From Candidatus Trichofilum aggregatum (GTDB lineage Bacteria; Chloroflexota; Anaerolineae; Promineifilales; Promineifilaceae), in assembly GCA_016716885.1 (NCBI GenBank), contig JADJUV010000008.1, positions 37,039 through 101,038 on the forward strand: a stretch of 64,000 bases of DNA. The letters run 5' to 3'. A program made the translations under genes and the position numbers. Of the stretch, positions 19,192 to 26,485 are shown piece after piece. Each line of letters opens with the position of its first letter. Position 1 is the first letter of the stretch. A model generated the notes under the pieces. The model saw only the letters and a program-made list of their open reading frames with translations. It had not been told where the DNA came from and ran no database searches.

Positions 19192-19620
19192 ATGCAAATC
19201 TTTCGCCCCAAATGGAGTACCTGGTCAAGTTTATTGTGGATGTCCCCCTTCTTCCTTGGCTGGTTGATATTCAGCATCAAACTGGGACAGGGGACGGGGA
19301 ATGTTTGGGCAGCTATTTTGGGGTGTTATGGGCCAGCCATTCTGCCAGTACTACTTGGCTTATATCAGCTCGCACAACTGCGGCATTACCAGATTAGCAT
19401 TGACCCACACGGCATAACATTTGTGTTTTTGAGCCAACTAGGCAAAGCCCAAAAGCCACTTTCGATACGCTGGACAGATATTGTCCAGGCCAGTTGGCAT
19501 CCAACGGCTGAAATGCTCACCCTTGTAACAACAAAAGATTTTTCCCTGGTGCCACTGAAAGATTTTGATGGTCTGGCAATATGGCACACAATAAAACTGG
19601 CTGTACCTCCACCGCTTTGA
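19192..19620 (+). CDS. Small membrane protein, PH-like
   Basis: 142 residues from ATG 19192, the first ATG after the upstream stop. Two membrane segments (about residues 14-30 and 38-56) are followed by a beta-rich domain (YQISIDPHGITFVFL, RWTDIVQASWHP). The layout matches its two neighbours. The stop codon overlaps the likely TTG start of the next gene (TTGA), suggesting translational coupling. Confidence 0.65.
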   Translation: MQIFRPKWSTWSSLLWMSPFFLGWLIFSIKLGQGTGNVWAAILGCYGPAILPVLLGLYQLAQLRHYQISIDPHGITFVFLSQLGKAQKPLSIRWTDIVQASWHPTAEMLTLVTTKDFSLVPLKDFDGLAIWHTIKLAVPPPL

Positions 19621-20144
19621 ACAGACACCTGGATGAGACACCGCTACCCGATGAGTTTCAACCGATCCTCGACCCGAATACGCCATCGCTACATCTTTCA
19701 CCTTCCCGTCGTGCCAGATTTGCCCTGATGTTGGCCTTTTTGGGTTTATTGGGGTTTTCATATTTTTTGTCCATTAACGGTGTAGCCTGGGCCATCCTTT
19801 GTCTAAGTCCAGGTTTTTTTGTCGCCTTTGCGTTAGCCGAGCGCGACTTTAAGCAGGTCGAAATAAGTCATGAGGGAATACACACAACATTGGGCTTTGC
19901 ACAAAAGTTTATCGCCTGGTCTGAAATAACGTCTATCTGTTGGAGCCACGATGGTGGCAAAATGGAAATCCATGGCGAACAAGGCCGCATCCTCATTCCC
20001 GGCCCTACTCGCTGGTCTTCTTCCGAGGGTAAAGAATTAATGATTTGGTTGAGTGCGAAAACCTGGCAGAGAGGCATACCCTTTGGCCCGAAGCTACCCC
20101 AACTTGTGCATCTGCCAGTTGAATCATCCTCATCTGCTATTTGA
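19617..20144 (+). CDS. Small membrane protein, PH-like
   Basis: 175 residues from TTG 19617, which overlaps the preceding TGA; an ATG at 19581 would overlap the upstream gene by 40 bp. Two membrane segments (about residues 33-50 and 54-72), then a beta-rich domain with ISHEGIHTTLGFAQKFIAWSEI. This resembles the preceding two proteins, suggesting local duplication and divergence. It ends 17 bp before purC. Confidence 0.65.
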   Translation: MNRHLDETPLPDEFQPILDPNTPSLHLSPSRRARFALMLAFLGLLGFSYFLSINGVAWAILCLSPGFFVAFALAERDFKQVEISHEGIHTTLGFAQKFIAWSEITSICWSHDGGKMEIHGEQGRILIPGPTRWSSSEGKELMIWLSAKTWQRGIPFGPKLPQLVHLPVESSSSAI

Positions 20145-20161
20145 AAAATGCGAGGCTAACT

Positions 20162-21112
20162 ATGCTAACTCATGACAATTTGTTACAAGCGATTCCTATG
20201 GCCCTTGGCGGCGTGGATGTGCCCGGCATGGGCGAGAAGATGGAAGGCAAGGTGCGGGATATGTACCGGCAGGGGGATCAAGTTGTCCTTATAACCACGG
20301 ATCGTATCTCCGCTTTTGACCGGGTGCTGGGGCTGATTCCCTACAAGGGACAGGTGCTGAACCAGTTGAGTGCCTGGTGGTTTGAGCAAACTCAGGGCAT
20401 CCTGGCGAACCATGTCATTTCCGTACCTGATCCCAATGTGACGATTGCCCACGCGGCCGCGCCCCTGCCCGTAGAAATCGTCGTCCGTGGTTACATCACC
20501 GGGGTCACCAAAACATCCCTCTGGTATCTCTATGAACAGGGGGATCGCCAACCCTACGGCATCCCCCTGCCCGATGGCCTGCACAAAAACGACCCCCTCC
20601 CCCACCCCATCATCACCCCCACCACCAAAGCCGAAAAAGGGGGCCACGATGAACGGCTGACGGAAGCCGAGATTTTGGCACGGGGGTTAGTGAGTGAAGA
20701 ACTATGGGCACAGGTACGTGCGGCCGCAATCGCCCTCTTCCGGCGTGGTCAACTTATCGCCCGCCAGGCGGGTCTCATCCTGGTAGACACTAAATACGAA
20801 ATGGGCCTCATCAATGGTCAACTCGCCCTCATTGACGAAATCCACACCCCCGACTCCAGCCGCTACTGGATCGCCGACACCTACCAGCCCGGCGGCGACG
20901 AGCCGGAAAACTTCGACAAGGAGTTTCTCCGCAAATGGTACGCCGCCCAGGGCTACCGGGGCGACGGCACCCCCCCCACCATGCCCGACGAGTTCATCGC
21001 CCAGGTAGCGGCCCGCTATATTTCCGCTTATGAACAGCTGACAGGAACTACGTTTGTACCAGGGGAACAGCCCGCGGCCGCGCGCATCATCAAAAATTTG
21101 ACCCAACCATAA
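20162..21112 (+). CDS. purC: SAICAR synthase (phosphoribosylaminoimidazole-succinocarboxamide synthase)
   Basis: Joins aspartate to CAIR using ATP (purine step 7). 316 residues, within the normal range. Motifs: GKVRDMY near the N-terminus, TTDRISAFDRVLGLIPYKG, VRGYITGVTKTS, LILVDTKYEMG and DEIHTPDSSRYW. ATG 20162 is chosen, as an upstream TTG at 20141 adds only seven residues and overlaps the preceding gene. The last gene of the plus-strand group before the cytochrome operon. Confidence 0.96.
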   Translation: MLTHDNLLQAIPMALGGVDVPGMGEKMEGKVRDMYRQGDQVVLITTDRISAFDRVLGLIPYKGQVLNQLSAWWFEQTQGILANHVISVPDPNVTIAHAAAPLPVEIVVRGYITGVTKTSLWYLYEQGDRQPYGIPLPDGLHKNDPLPHPIITPTTKAEKGGHDERLTEAEILARGLVSEELWAQVRAAAIALFRRGQLIARQAGLILVDTKYEMGLINGQLALIDEIHTPDSSRYWIADTYQPGGDEPENFDKEFLRKWYAAQGYRGDGTPPTMPDEFIAQVAARYISAYEQLTGTTFVPGEQPAAARIIKNLTQP

Positions 21113-21413
21113 TTTTTTTCGCCTCTCTGCGTGAAATGAGTGGGCGAGTAGCGAGTGGCAAGTGGCAAGTGGCAAGTGGCGAGTTCCTAGAGTTCCCAGA
21201 GAGTTCCCTGCAGTTCCCCCGACTTCCCCCGACCCCTACAATAGTCCCCAGTTCCTACCCAATGACAGATGTCATAGCATATCTATGACATCTGTCACGC
21301 TTTACCCCATTACTTTTGACATGGCGCAAACGACTCTATTGCCGAGAATAGTCTATTACGGTTGTGTGATGTAACGTCATGGCGGTATCACGCACCACGC
21401 ACCACGTTCCATC
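21113..21413. repeat. Spacer with GGCAAGT heptamers and an operator-like dyad
   Basis: At 21149-21190 lie about five GGCAAGT/GGCGAGT units, followed by AGTTCCC-type units to 21239. A 35-bp inverted repeat lies at 21263-21297, and CACGCAC units at about 21389-21405. No gene is seen. Confidence 0.7.
21263..21297. promoter_or_regulatory. Perfect 15-bp inverted repeat upstream of the cytochrome operon
   Basis: TGACAGATGTCATAG and its exact complement flank CATAT. Its form (nested TGACA/TGTCA half-sites) is that of an operator for a dimeric regulator rather than a terminator, as no T-run follows. It lies 117-151 bp before the first cytochrome start. The regulator is unknown; LuxR-type regulators are encoded in the window. 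Confidence 0.5.
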
Positions 21414-22445
21414 ATGCAAAATCAACGCGCTCATCCTCTTTTTTCTGGCTTTGGCTGTGGCACGGCTCTCCTTCTGGTAGCCGTGTTAGGAGCTATTCTC
21501 GTGTGGCGCGGGGGTGGGCCGTTCAGTCCGGGCGCGTTGACTGAGGCGCGGCCGCGACAAACCCCGCTCGATGGGTTCGCTGCCCACGCCGACTTTGAAC
21601 AACAATGTACCCTCTGCCACACCGCCTGGCAGGGCATTACCCCAGAAAAATGTGAACAGTGCCACACCAACATCGCCAGCCAACGCCAAACCAGCGAAGG
21701 GCTACATGGGTTGATGACCGACACCCACAACTGCCAGACCTGCCACACCGACCATGCTGGCCGCGACGCCCGCATCACCCGGATGGATACCGACAGCTTC
21801 GACCATGATCGTCTGACCGATTTCAGCCTCATGACCCACCCCACCGACTTCGATGGCACAGACATGACCTGTGACGATTGCCATAAAGAAGCTGTCTACA
21901 CCGCCGAAGCCGTAGATTGCCAGACCTGCCACGCTCAGGCCGATGGGGTGTTCATGGCCGAACACACCGAGTTATTTGGCTCAACCTGCCTGGAGTGTCA
22001 TCAGGGGCGCGGCGAAACGGCGAACTTTAATCACAACCTGATTTTTGTTCTGGATGGTGCCCACACCGAGGCCACCTGCCAGAGTTGCCATGCCGGACAA
22101 CAATTTGAGGAAACGCCCCGCACTTGTGTCAACTGCCATGAGGAACCAATCATCCATGCCGGACAATTTGGCCTGGAATGTGCCCGTTGCCACAGTACCA
22201 CCGCCTGGTCACCGGCCCAACTTCAGGCTCACACCTTCCCCCTTGACCACGGCGACGAAGGGCAAATTCCTTGCCAGACCTGCCACACCCGCAACTATGT
22301 AGAATACACCTGCACCAACTGTCACGCCCACCCGGAAAATGACATACGCGAGGAGCATTTGGAAGAAGGCATCACCGATTTTGCTGATTGTGTGGAATGC
22401 CACCCCACCGGGCAGGAAGATGAAGCGGAGCGTGATGATGATTAA
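21414..22445 (+). CDS. Multihaem c-type cytochrome with 12 CxxCH motifs
   Basis: 343 residues. An N-terminal membrane anchor or signal segment (about residues 15-32, after a basic start) leads to an exported domain with twelve CxxCH haem sites between about residues 65 and 330. The first are CTLCH, CEQCH and CQTCH, and the last CVECH. Extra His residues between motifs could serve as distal ligands, as in cytochrome c7/c3-type chains. First gene of a six-gene group with spacers under 90 bp. The likely role is periplasmic or cell-surface electron transfer. Confidence 0.9.
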   Translation: MQNQRAHPLFSGFGCGTALLLVAVLGAILVWRGGGPFSPGALTEARPRQTPLDGFAAHADFEQQCTLCHTAWQGITPEKCEQCHTNIASQRQTSEGLHGLMTDTHNCQTCHTDHAGRDARITRMDTDSFDHDRLTDFSLMTHPTDFDGTDMTCDDCHKEAVYTAEAVDCQTCHAQADGVFMAEHTELFGSTCLECHQGRGETANFNHNLIFVLDGAHTEATCQSCHAGQQFEETPRTCVNCHEEPIIHAGQFGLECARCHSTTAWSPAQLQAHTFPLDHGDEGQIPCQTCHTRNYVEYTCTNCHAHPENDIREEHLEEGITDFADCVECHPTGQEDEAERDDD

Positions 22446-22530
22446 CCGTCCGTCAAATGGCGTTTGGTGTTTTCACTCTCGCTTCTGGGGACCAAGAGAT
22501 TAAGAGATTAAGAGACTGAGAGATTTCCCT
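22446..22530. repeat. Spacer with AGAGATTA / AGAGACTG octamers
   Basis: Octamer units AGAGATTA, AGAGATTA and AGAGACTG at about 22495-22524, immediately before the next start codon. They are the complement type of the CTCTCAGT family. Confidence 0.7.
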
Positions 22531-24618
22531 ATGAAACGTTTATTACTCATCCTTACCCTCGGTATCATCGTTGTCGTCCTCAGCTTTGGCGGCGTTATCT
22601 TCCTGGCCGAAACGCATCCGTTCGTGCCGGGTGATGCCCTTTACGCATGGCAGCGATGGGCCGAACAGGTGCAAATCCGCCTGACATCGGACATGACACG
22701 GCGGGCAGATATGATTCTAGACCTGCTGCAACGGCGAGTTGATGACCTGGCCCAAACCGAGGATGAAGCCCACCAGCTCGCGGCCGCGATAGCCCTGTAC
22801 GACGCCGTGGAACAAACCCTGCGCACCATTGCCACCGCCAACCCGGACGATCAGCCCCGGCTCAGCGGCCGCGTGCGTGAACTCCTCACCCTCGCCCAAC
22901 CCATCCTGGCCCGCCTGCCCGACAACCTGCGCCAACATCCTGAAATCGCCACCCTCATCCAGCAAATCAACATCCTGTTAGCCAACGACGGTATTCCGAT
23001 GGTTTTGGACGAGAACAACAACCTCATCACCCCTATCGGCCCGCAGGCCATTCCTTTCCTTAACGAGGACATAGACCACAGCTTCTACCCGCTCACCGGC
23101 GAACACCAACTCGTGGCCTGCGAATCGTGCCATACCTCAGGAACCTACGACAACACCCCCACCGAATGTGAAAGTTGCCACCAGCCCCCGCCTGTCCACT
23201 TTGATGGAGCCTGTGCCGACTGCCATAACATCACCAACCCCGATTGGGAACCTTACCAGTTCAATCACATCGGCGTCAACGAATGTACGTCCTGCCACAT
23301 CGAAGACAAACCCATAGACCATTTTGAGGGAGAGTGCATCTCTTGCCACACCAATACCAACGATTGGCTCATGGCCTCCTTCAGTCACGCGGGCGTTACC
23401 CAATGCACCACCTGCCACCAGGAAGACAAACCGGTCAACCATTACCCGGGTGAATGTGCCTCTTGCCACACCAACACGGACGATTGGGCCATCGCCACCT
23501 TCAACCATACTGGCTTTACTGACTGTGCCAGTTGCCACAGCGCGGCCGCGCCCGTCAATCATTTCCCCGGCCAATGCTCCAGTTGCCACACCACCACCAC
23601 CTGGACCGGGGCCACCTTCAACCACGCCGGGTTTACCGATTGTATCGGTTGCCACAGCGCGGCCGCGCCCGCCAACCATTTCCCCGGCCAATGCTCCAGT
23701 TGCCACACCACTACCACCTGGACCGGGGCCACCTTCAACCATGCTGGGTTTACTGATTGTGTGGGTTGCCACAGCGCGGCCGCGCCCGCCAACCATTTCC
23801 CCGGCCAATGCTCTAACTGTCACAGCAGTTCATCCTGGACCGGAGCCAACTTTAACCATAGCGGCTTCACCGATTGCCAATCCTGCCATGCTCGCCCGGC
23901 CAACCATTACCAGGGCCAATGTTCCAGTTGTCACACCACCAACAACTGGGACGCCCAGTTCAACCATAGCGGCCTGACCGATTGCCAATCCTGCCATGCT
24001 CGCCCAGCCAACCATTACCAGGGTCAATGTTCCAGTTGCCACACCACCAACAACTGGGACGCCCAGTTCAACCACAGCGGCCTGACCGATTGCCAATCCT
24101 GCCACGCCCGCCCGGCCAACCATTACCAGGGCCAATGTTCCAGTTGCCATACCACCAATAACTGGGATGCCCAGTTCAACCACAGCGGTTTCACCGACTG
24201 CCAATCCTGCCATGCCCGCCCGGCCAACCATTACCCAGGCCAATGTTCCACCTGCCACACCACCAATAACTGGGATGCCCAGTTCAACCACAGCGGTTTC
24301 ACCGACTGCCAATCCTGCCATGCTCGCCCGGCCAACCATTACCCAGGCCAATGCTCCACCTGCCACACCACCAACAACTGGGACGCCCAATTCAGTCATA
24401 GCGGCCTGACCGATTGCCAATCTTGCCACACGCCGCCCGGCGGTCACTTCCCTGGACAATGTTCCAGTTGCCACACAACCAATAATTGGGACGCTGAATT
24501 CAGCCACAACGGCCTGACCAACTGTAGTGACTGCCACAACGCACCCAACGACGACGACCACCCTGATCCCGTGCCCCAATGCTCCAACTGCCACAACACC
24601 GATGATTGGGACGACTAA
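22531..24618 (+). CDS. Giant multihaem c-type cytochrome with 27 CxxCH motifs in tandem repeats
   Basis: 695 residues. An N-terminal signal/anchor (residues 4-26) leads to a helical DUF5667-like stretch of about 150 residues (DALYAWQRWAEQVQIRL). Then 27 CxxCH motifs run from about residue 195 to the end. The haem region has repeated modules of two haems: a 39-residue form (FNHAGFTDC..CHSAAAP, NHFPGQCSSCHTTTTW) and a 36-residue form (FNHSGFTDCQSCHARP, NHYQGQCSSCHTTNNWDAQ). The conserved His in FNH and NH(Y/F) are likely distal ligands. The result would be a long haem wire outside the membrane. Second gene of the operon. Exact partner unknown. Confidence 0.9.
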   Translation: MKRLLLILTLGIIVVVLSFGGVIFLAETHPFVPGDALYAWQRWAEQVQIRLTSDMTRRADMILDLLQRRVDDLAQTEDEAHQLAAAIALYDAVEQTLRTIATANPDDQPRLSGRVRELLTLAQPILARLPDNLRQHPEIATLIQQINILLANDGIPMVLDENNNLITPIGPQAIPFLNEDIDHSFYPLTGEHQLVACESCHTSGTYDNTPTECESCHQPPPVHFDGACADCHNITNPDWEPYQFNHIGVNECTSCHIEDKPIDHFEGECISCHTNTNDWLMASFSHAGVTQCTTCHQEDKPVNHYPGECASCHTNTDDWAIATFNHTGFTDCASCHSAAAPVNHFPGQCSSCHTTTTWTGATFNHAGFTDCIGCHSAAAPANHFPGQCSSCHTTTTWTGATFNHAGFTDCVGCHSAAAPANHFPGQCSNCHSSSSWTGANFNHSGFTDCQSCHARPANHYQGQCSSCHTTNNWDAQFNHSGLTDCQSCHARPANHYQGQCSSCHTTNNWDAQFNHSGLTDCQSCHARPANHYQGQCSSCHTTNNWDAQFNHSGFTDCQSCHARPANHYPGQCSTCHTTNNWDAQFNHSGFTDCQSCHARPANHYPGQCSTCHTTNNWDAQFSHSGLTDCQSCHTPPGGHFPGQCSSCHTTNNWDAEFSHNGLTNCSDCHNAPNDDDHPDPVPQCSNCHNTDDWDD
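23521..24480 (+). repeat. Coding tandem repeats of 117 and 108 bp in the 27-haem cytochrome
   Basis: Two full 117-bp units plus partial copies at the edges (about 23510-23810), each starting a CHSAAAP-type site with GCGCGGCCGCGCCC, are followed by about five 108-bp units (about 23850-24400). Copies are nearly identical at DNA level, so haem number can change in steps of two by unequal recombination, and assemblies may miscount. Confidence 0.85.
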
Positions 24619-24661
24619 AGAAAGTGCTGAGTGCTGAGTTGCTGACAAGCTAATTCCTACT

Positions 24662-25471
24662 ATGAACGATAACTTTGAACTGAAATTGAGCTTCCTGGTG
24701 GTGGGGTTTCTAGGCGTGGTGTACATCGGCTACGAAATCGCCACCATCCCTGATGGTGGTCATCCATTTGGGCATGGCCTGGGCGTTTTAGGGGCGTTGC
24801 TGATGATCATGACCGAGACACTCTACAGCCTGCGCAAACGATTGGGCTGGTTCAGCTTCTGGCCGGTGCGCCACTGGCTCTCCTTCCACATCTTCACCGG
24901 CATCGTTGGCCCAACCATGGTTTTTATGCACACGGCTCTTGAATTCCGAGGGCTGGCGGGATTGACCTTTTTGCTGATGGTGCTGGTCGTCTTAAGCGGT
25001 TTCCTGGGGCGATACATTTATACGGCTGTCCCTCGCTCGTTGGCAGGTGTAGAATTAGATCGGCGGACATTGGAACAGCAATTGTGGCAGGCCCGGCAAG
25101 AACTCATGGCCTGGTCAGCCGATAAGTCGGTGCGGGTGCAGGCCTTGGTAAGCAACGAAGCGGCCGCGAACCTTTCCCCCACCGATCTCTCTGTCCTTGA
25201 GCTACTGGGCCATCGCCTACAAGAATGGCGCGAACAAAGCCGCATCCGTCAGGCCATCCGCCAGCTAGACCGGCAGGAACAGACCCGCATGAGCGAAATC
25301 GAAAAGCAGTTGCGCCGCCAACAGCGACTCATCCGCCAGATTCGTTCCTTACAAACAGTGCGCCGCCTCATGGGTTATTGGCACACCGCCCATGTCCCCC
25401 TGGGACTAACCTTGTTTACCTCCATGACCATTCACACCGTAGCGACCATTTACTTTGGCGCACTGTCCTAA
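24662..25471 (+). CDS. Cytochrome-b-like membrane protein with a coiled-coil loop
   Basis: 269 residues. Four membrane segments (about 8-24, 38-55, 75-118 and 240-266) with paired His residues: HPFGHGLG, HWLSFHIFTG, FMHTALEF, and YWHTAHVPLG with IHTV near the end. These suit two b-haems. A charged helical segment (about 130-230, many Gln/Arg/Glu) forms a predicted cytoplasmic coiled coil. No exact family was recognised; the position between multihaem cytochromes and a ferredoxin suggests a transmembrane electron conduit. Confidence 0.7.
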   Translation: MNDNFELKLSFLVVGFLGVVYIGYEIATIPDGGHPFGHGLGVLGALLMIMTETLYSLRKRLGWFSFWPVRHWLSFHIFTGIVGPTMVFMHTALEFRGLAGLTFLLMVLVVLSGFLGRYIYTAVPRSLAGVELDRRTLEQQLWQARQELMAWSADKSVRVQALVSNEAAANLSPTDLSVLELLGHRLQEWREQSRIRQAIRQLDRQEQTRMSEIEKQLRRQQRLIRQIRSLQTVRRLMGYWHTAHVPLGLTLFTSMTIHTVATIYFGALS

Positions 25472-25486
25472 CCTGAGTTCAAAGCG

Positions 25487-25537
25487 AGAGCGAGAGCTAG
25501 AGCTAGAGGAAAATCCTCTAGCTCTAGCTCTCGCTCT
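25487..25537. repeat. Perfect 24-bp hairpin of AGAGCT/AGAGCGAG units
   Basis: Left arm 25487-25510 and right arm 25514-25537 are exact complements with a three-base loop. It fills the spacer between the cytochrome-b-like and ferredoxin genes. A coding relative lies at 62428-62480. Confidence 0.9.
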
Positions 25538-25555
25538 AACTCAAACAATCTATCT

Positions 25556-25897
25556 ATGTGGACTAAGTTAAAGGCTCTTTTTTCAGCCAACGACCAGAAA
25601 AAATCATTTTTACCCCCCACGACAGGTGGGCCATTCCAGGTGGCGGCGGATGCTTCGCGCTGTGTGCAGTGTGGCATTTGCGGCTACAACTGCCCGGTGG
25701 GGATTGAGGTAAGAGAATATGCTCGCCGCGGCCGCAACGTCACCGACCCCCGTTGTATTTCCTGCGGGGCCTGCATCGAAAAATGCCCTCGGGGAACCCT
25801 CCGCTGGGGACCTGCCATCCTCATCGGCGACGATCTCCGCCTGCAAACCGACCCCAATGCCTTACCGGTTTGGCAACCCCCCAAAATCAAGGCTTAA
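25556..25897 (+). CDS. 2[4Fe-4S] ferredoxin-like protein
   Basis: 113 residues with two four-cysteine clusters: CVQCGICGYNCP (about 40-51) and CISCGACIEKCP (about 70-81). There are about 35 residues before and 30 after. The pattern is that of a dicluster ferredoxin subunit. It lies between the cytochrome-b-like gene and a haem-binding-domain gene. It probably carries electrons between the FAD oxidoreductase and the membrane subunit on the cytoplasmic side; no signal peptide is seen. Confidence 0.88.
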   Translation: MWTKLKALFSANDQKKSFLPPTTGGPFQVAADASRCVQCGICGYNCPVGIEVREYARRGRNVTDPRCISCGACIEKCPRGTLRWGPAILIGDDLRLQTDPNALPVWQPPKIKA

Positions 25898-25960
25898 CGA
25901 TTAACGAAGGATGGTTGATCCACTCCTTCATAATTCCTAATTCATCCTTCAAAGGTTCCC

Positions 25961-26401
25961 ATGCTCAAACGACTCCTCCTCCCTTTCCTTGGCCTCGTTC
26001 TCCTGGCCTTCATCGTCATACAACTTGTGCCCTATGGGCGTGACCACGAAAACCCGCCCATCGCCGCCGAACCCACCTGGGACAGCCCCCAAACCCGTCA
26101 ACTGTTCATGACCGCTTGTGGCGATTGCCACAGCTACGAAACCGTCTGGCCCTGGTACAGTAATATTGCTCCCGTCTCCTGGTTAGTCCAACGTGATGTT
26201 GAGGAAGGGCGGGCCGAATTTAATATTTCGCGCTGGGGGCAAGGTGAAAACGAAGCCGGTGAAGCGGCCGAAACGGTGCGGGAAGGCGAAATGCCCCCGC
26301 CTATCTTCTTAGTAACCCATCCCGAAGCCCGCCTCTCCTCAGCCGACGAACAGACCCTTATTCGTGGCCTTGTTGCTACGTTTGGGGATGAAGAAGACTG
26401 A
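25961..26401 (+). CDS. Exported haem-binding-domain protein
   Basis: 146 residues. An N-terminal hydrophobic segment (LLLPFLGLVLLAFIVI) acts as signal or anchor. A haem-binding domain follows with one CxxCH (CGDCHSYETVWPWYSNIAP) and SWLVQRDVEEGRAEFNISRW, which is characteristic of the Haem_bd family. Fifth gene of the operon. The spacer before it holds short AATTC/ATCCTTC repeats. Confidence 0.85.
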   Translation: MLKRLLLPFLGLVLLAFIVIQLVPYGRDHENPPIAAEPTWDSPQTRQLFMTACGDCHSYETVWPWYSNIAPVSWLVQRDVEEGRAEFNISRWGQGENEAGEAAETVREGEMPPPIFLVTHPEARLSSADEQTLIRGLVATFGDEED

Positions 26402-26485
26402 GATGAGAGACTGAGAGACTGAGAGACTGAAGAAAATGGTCAATCGTCAATGACTTTTACGCAACACGCATCACGTACCACACCT
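26402..26485. repeat. Spacer with three repeat types in series
   Basis: GAGAGACT octamers (26402-26430), a TCAATCGTCAATGA piece (about 26438-26452) and CGCAACA/CGCATCA heptamers (about 26459-26482) stand in a row directly before the next start. Confidence 0.75.

Noticed and set aside
21149..21239. Short regular repeats as a CRISPR remnant
   Set aside because: Units are 7 bp in direct tandem without spacers, of the same nature as the other heptamer repeats.
23521..24480. CRISPR-like regular repeats
   Set aside because: The period is 108-117 bp, everything is in frame and coding for CxxCH sites, and there are no variable spacers or cas genes.
23137..24726. Long minus-strand open frames opposite the 27-haem cytochrome
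   Set aside because: They are antisense shadows kept open by the regular coding repeats. They encode Gly/Val/Ala-rich repeats with no start signal or family.
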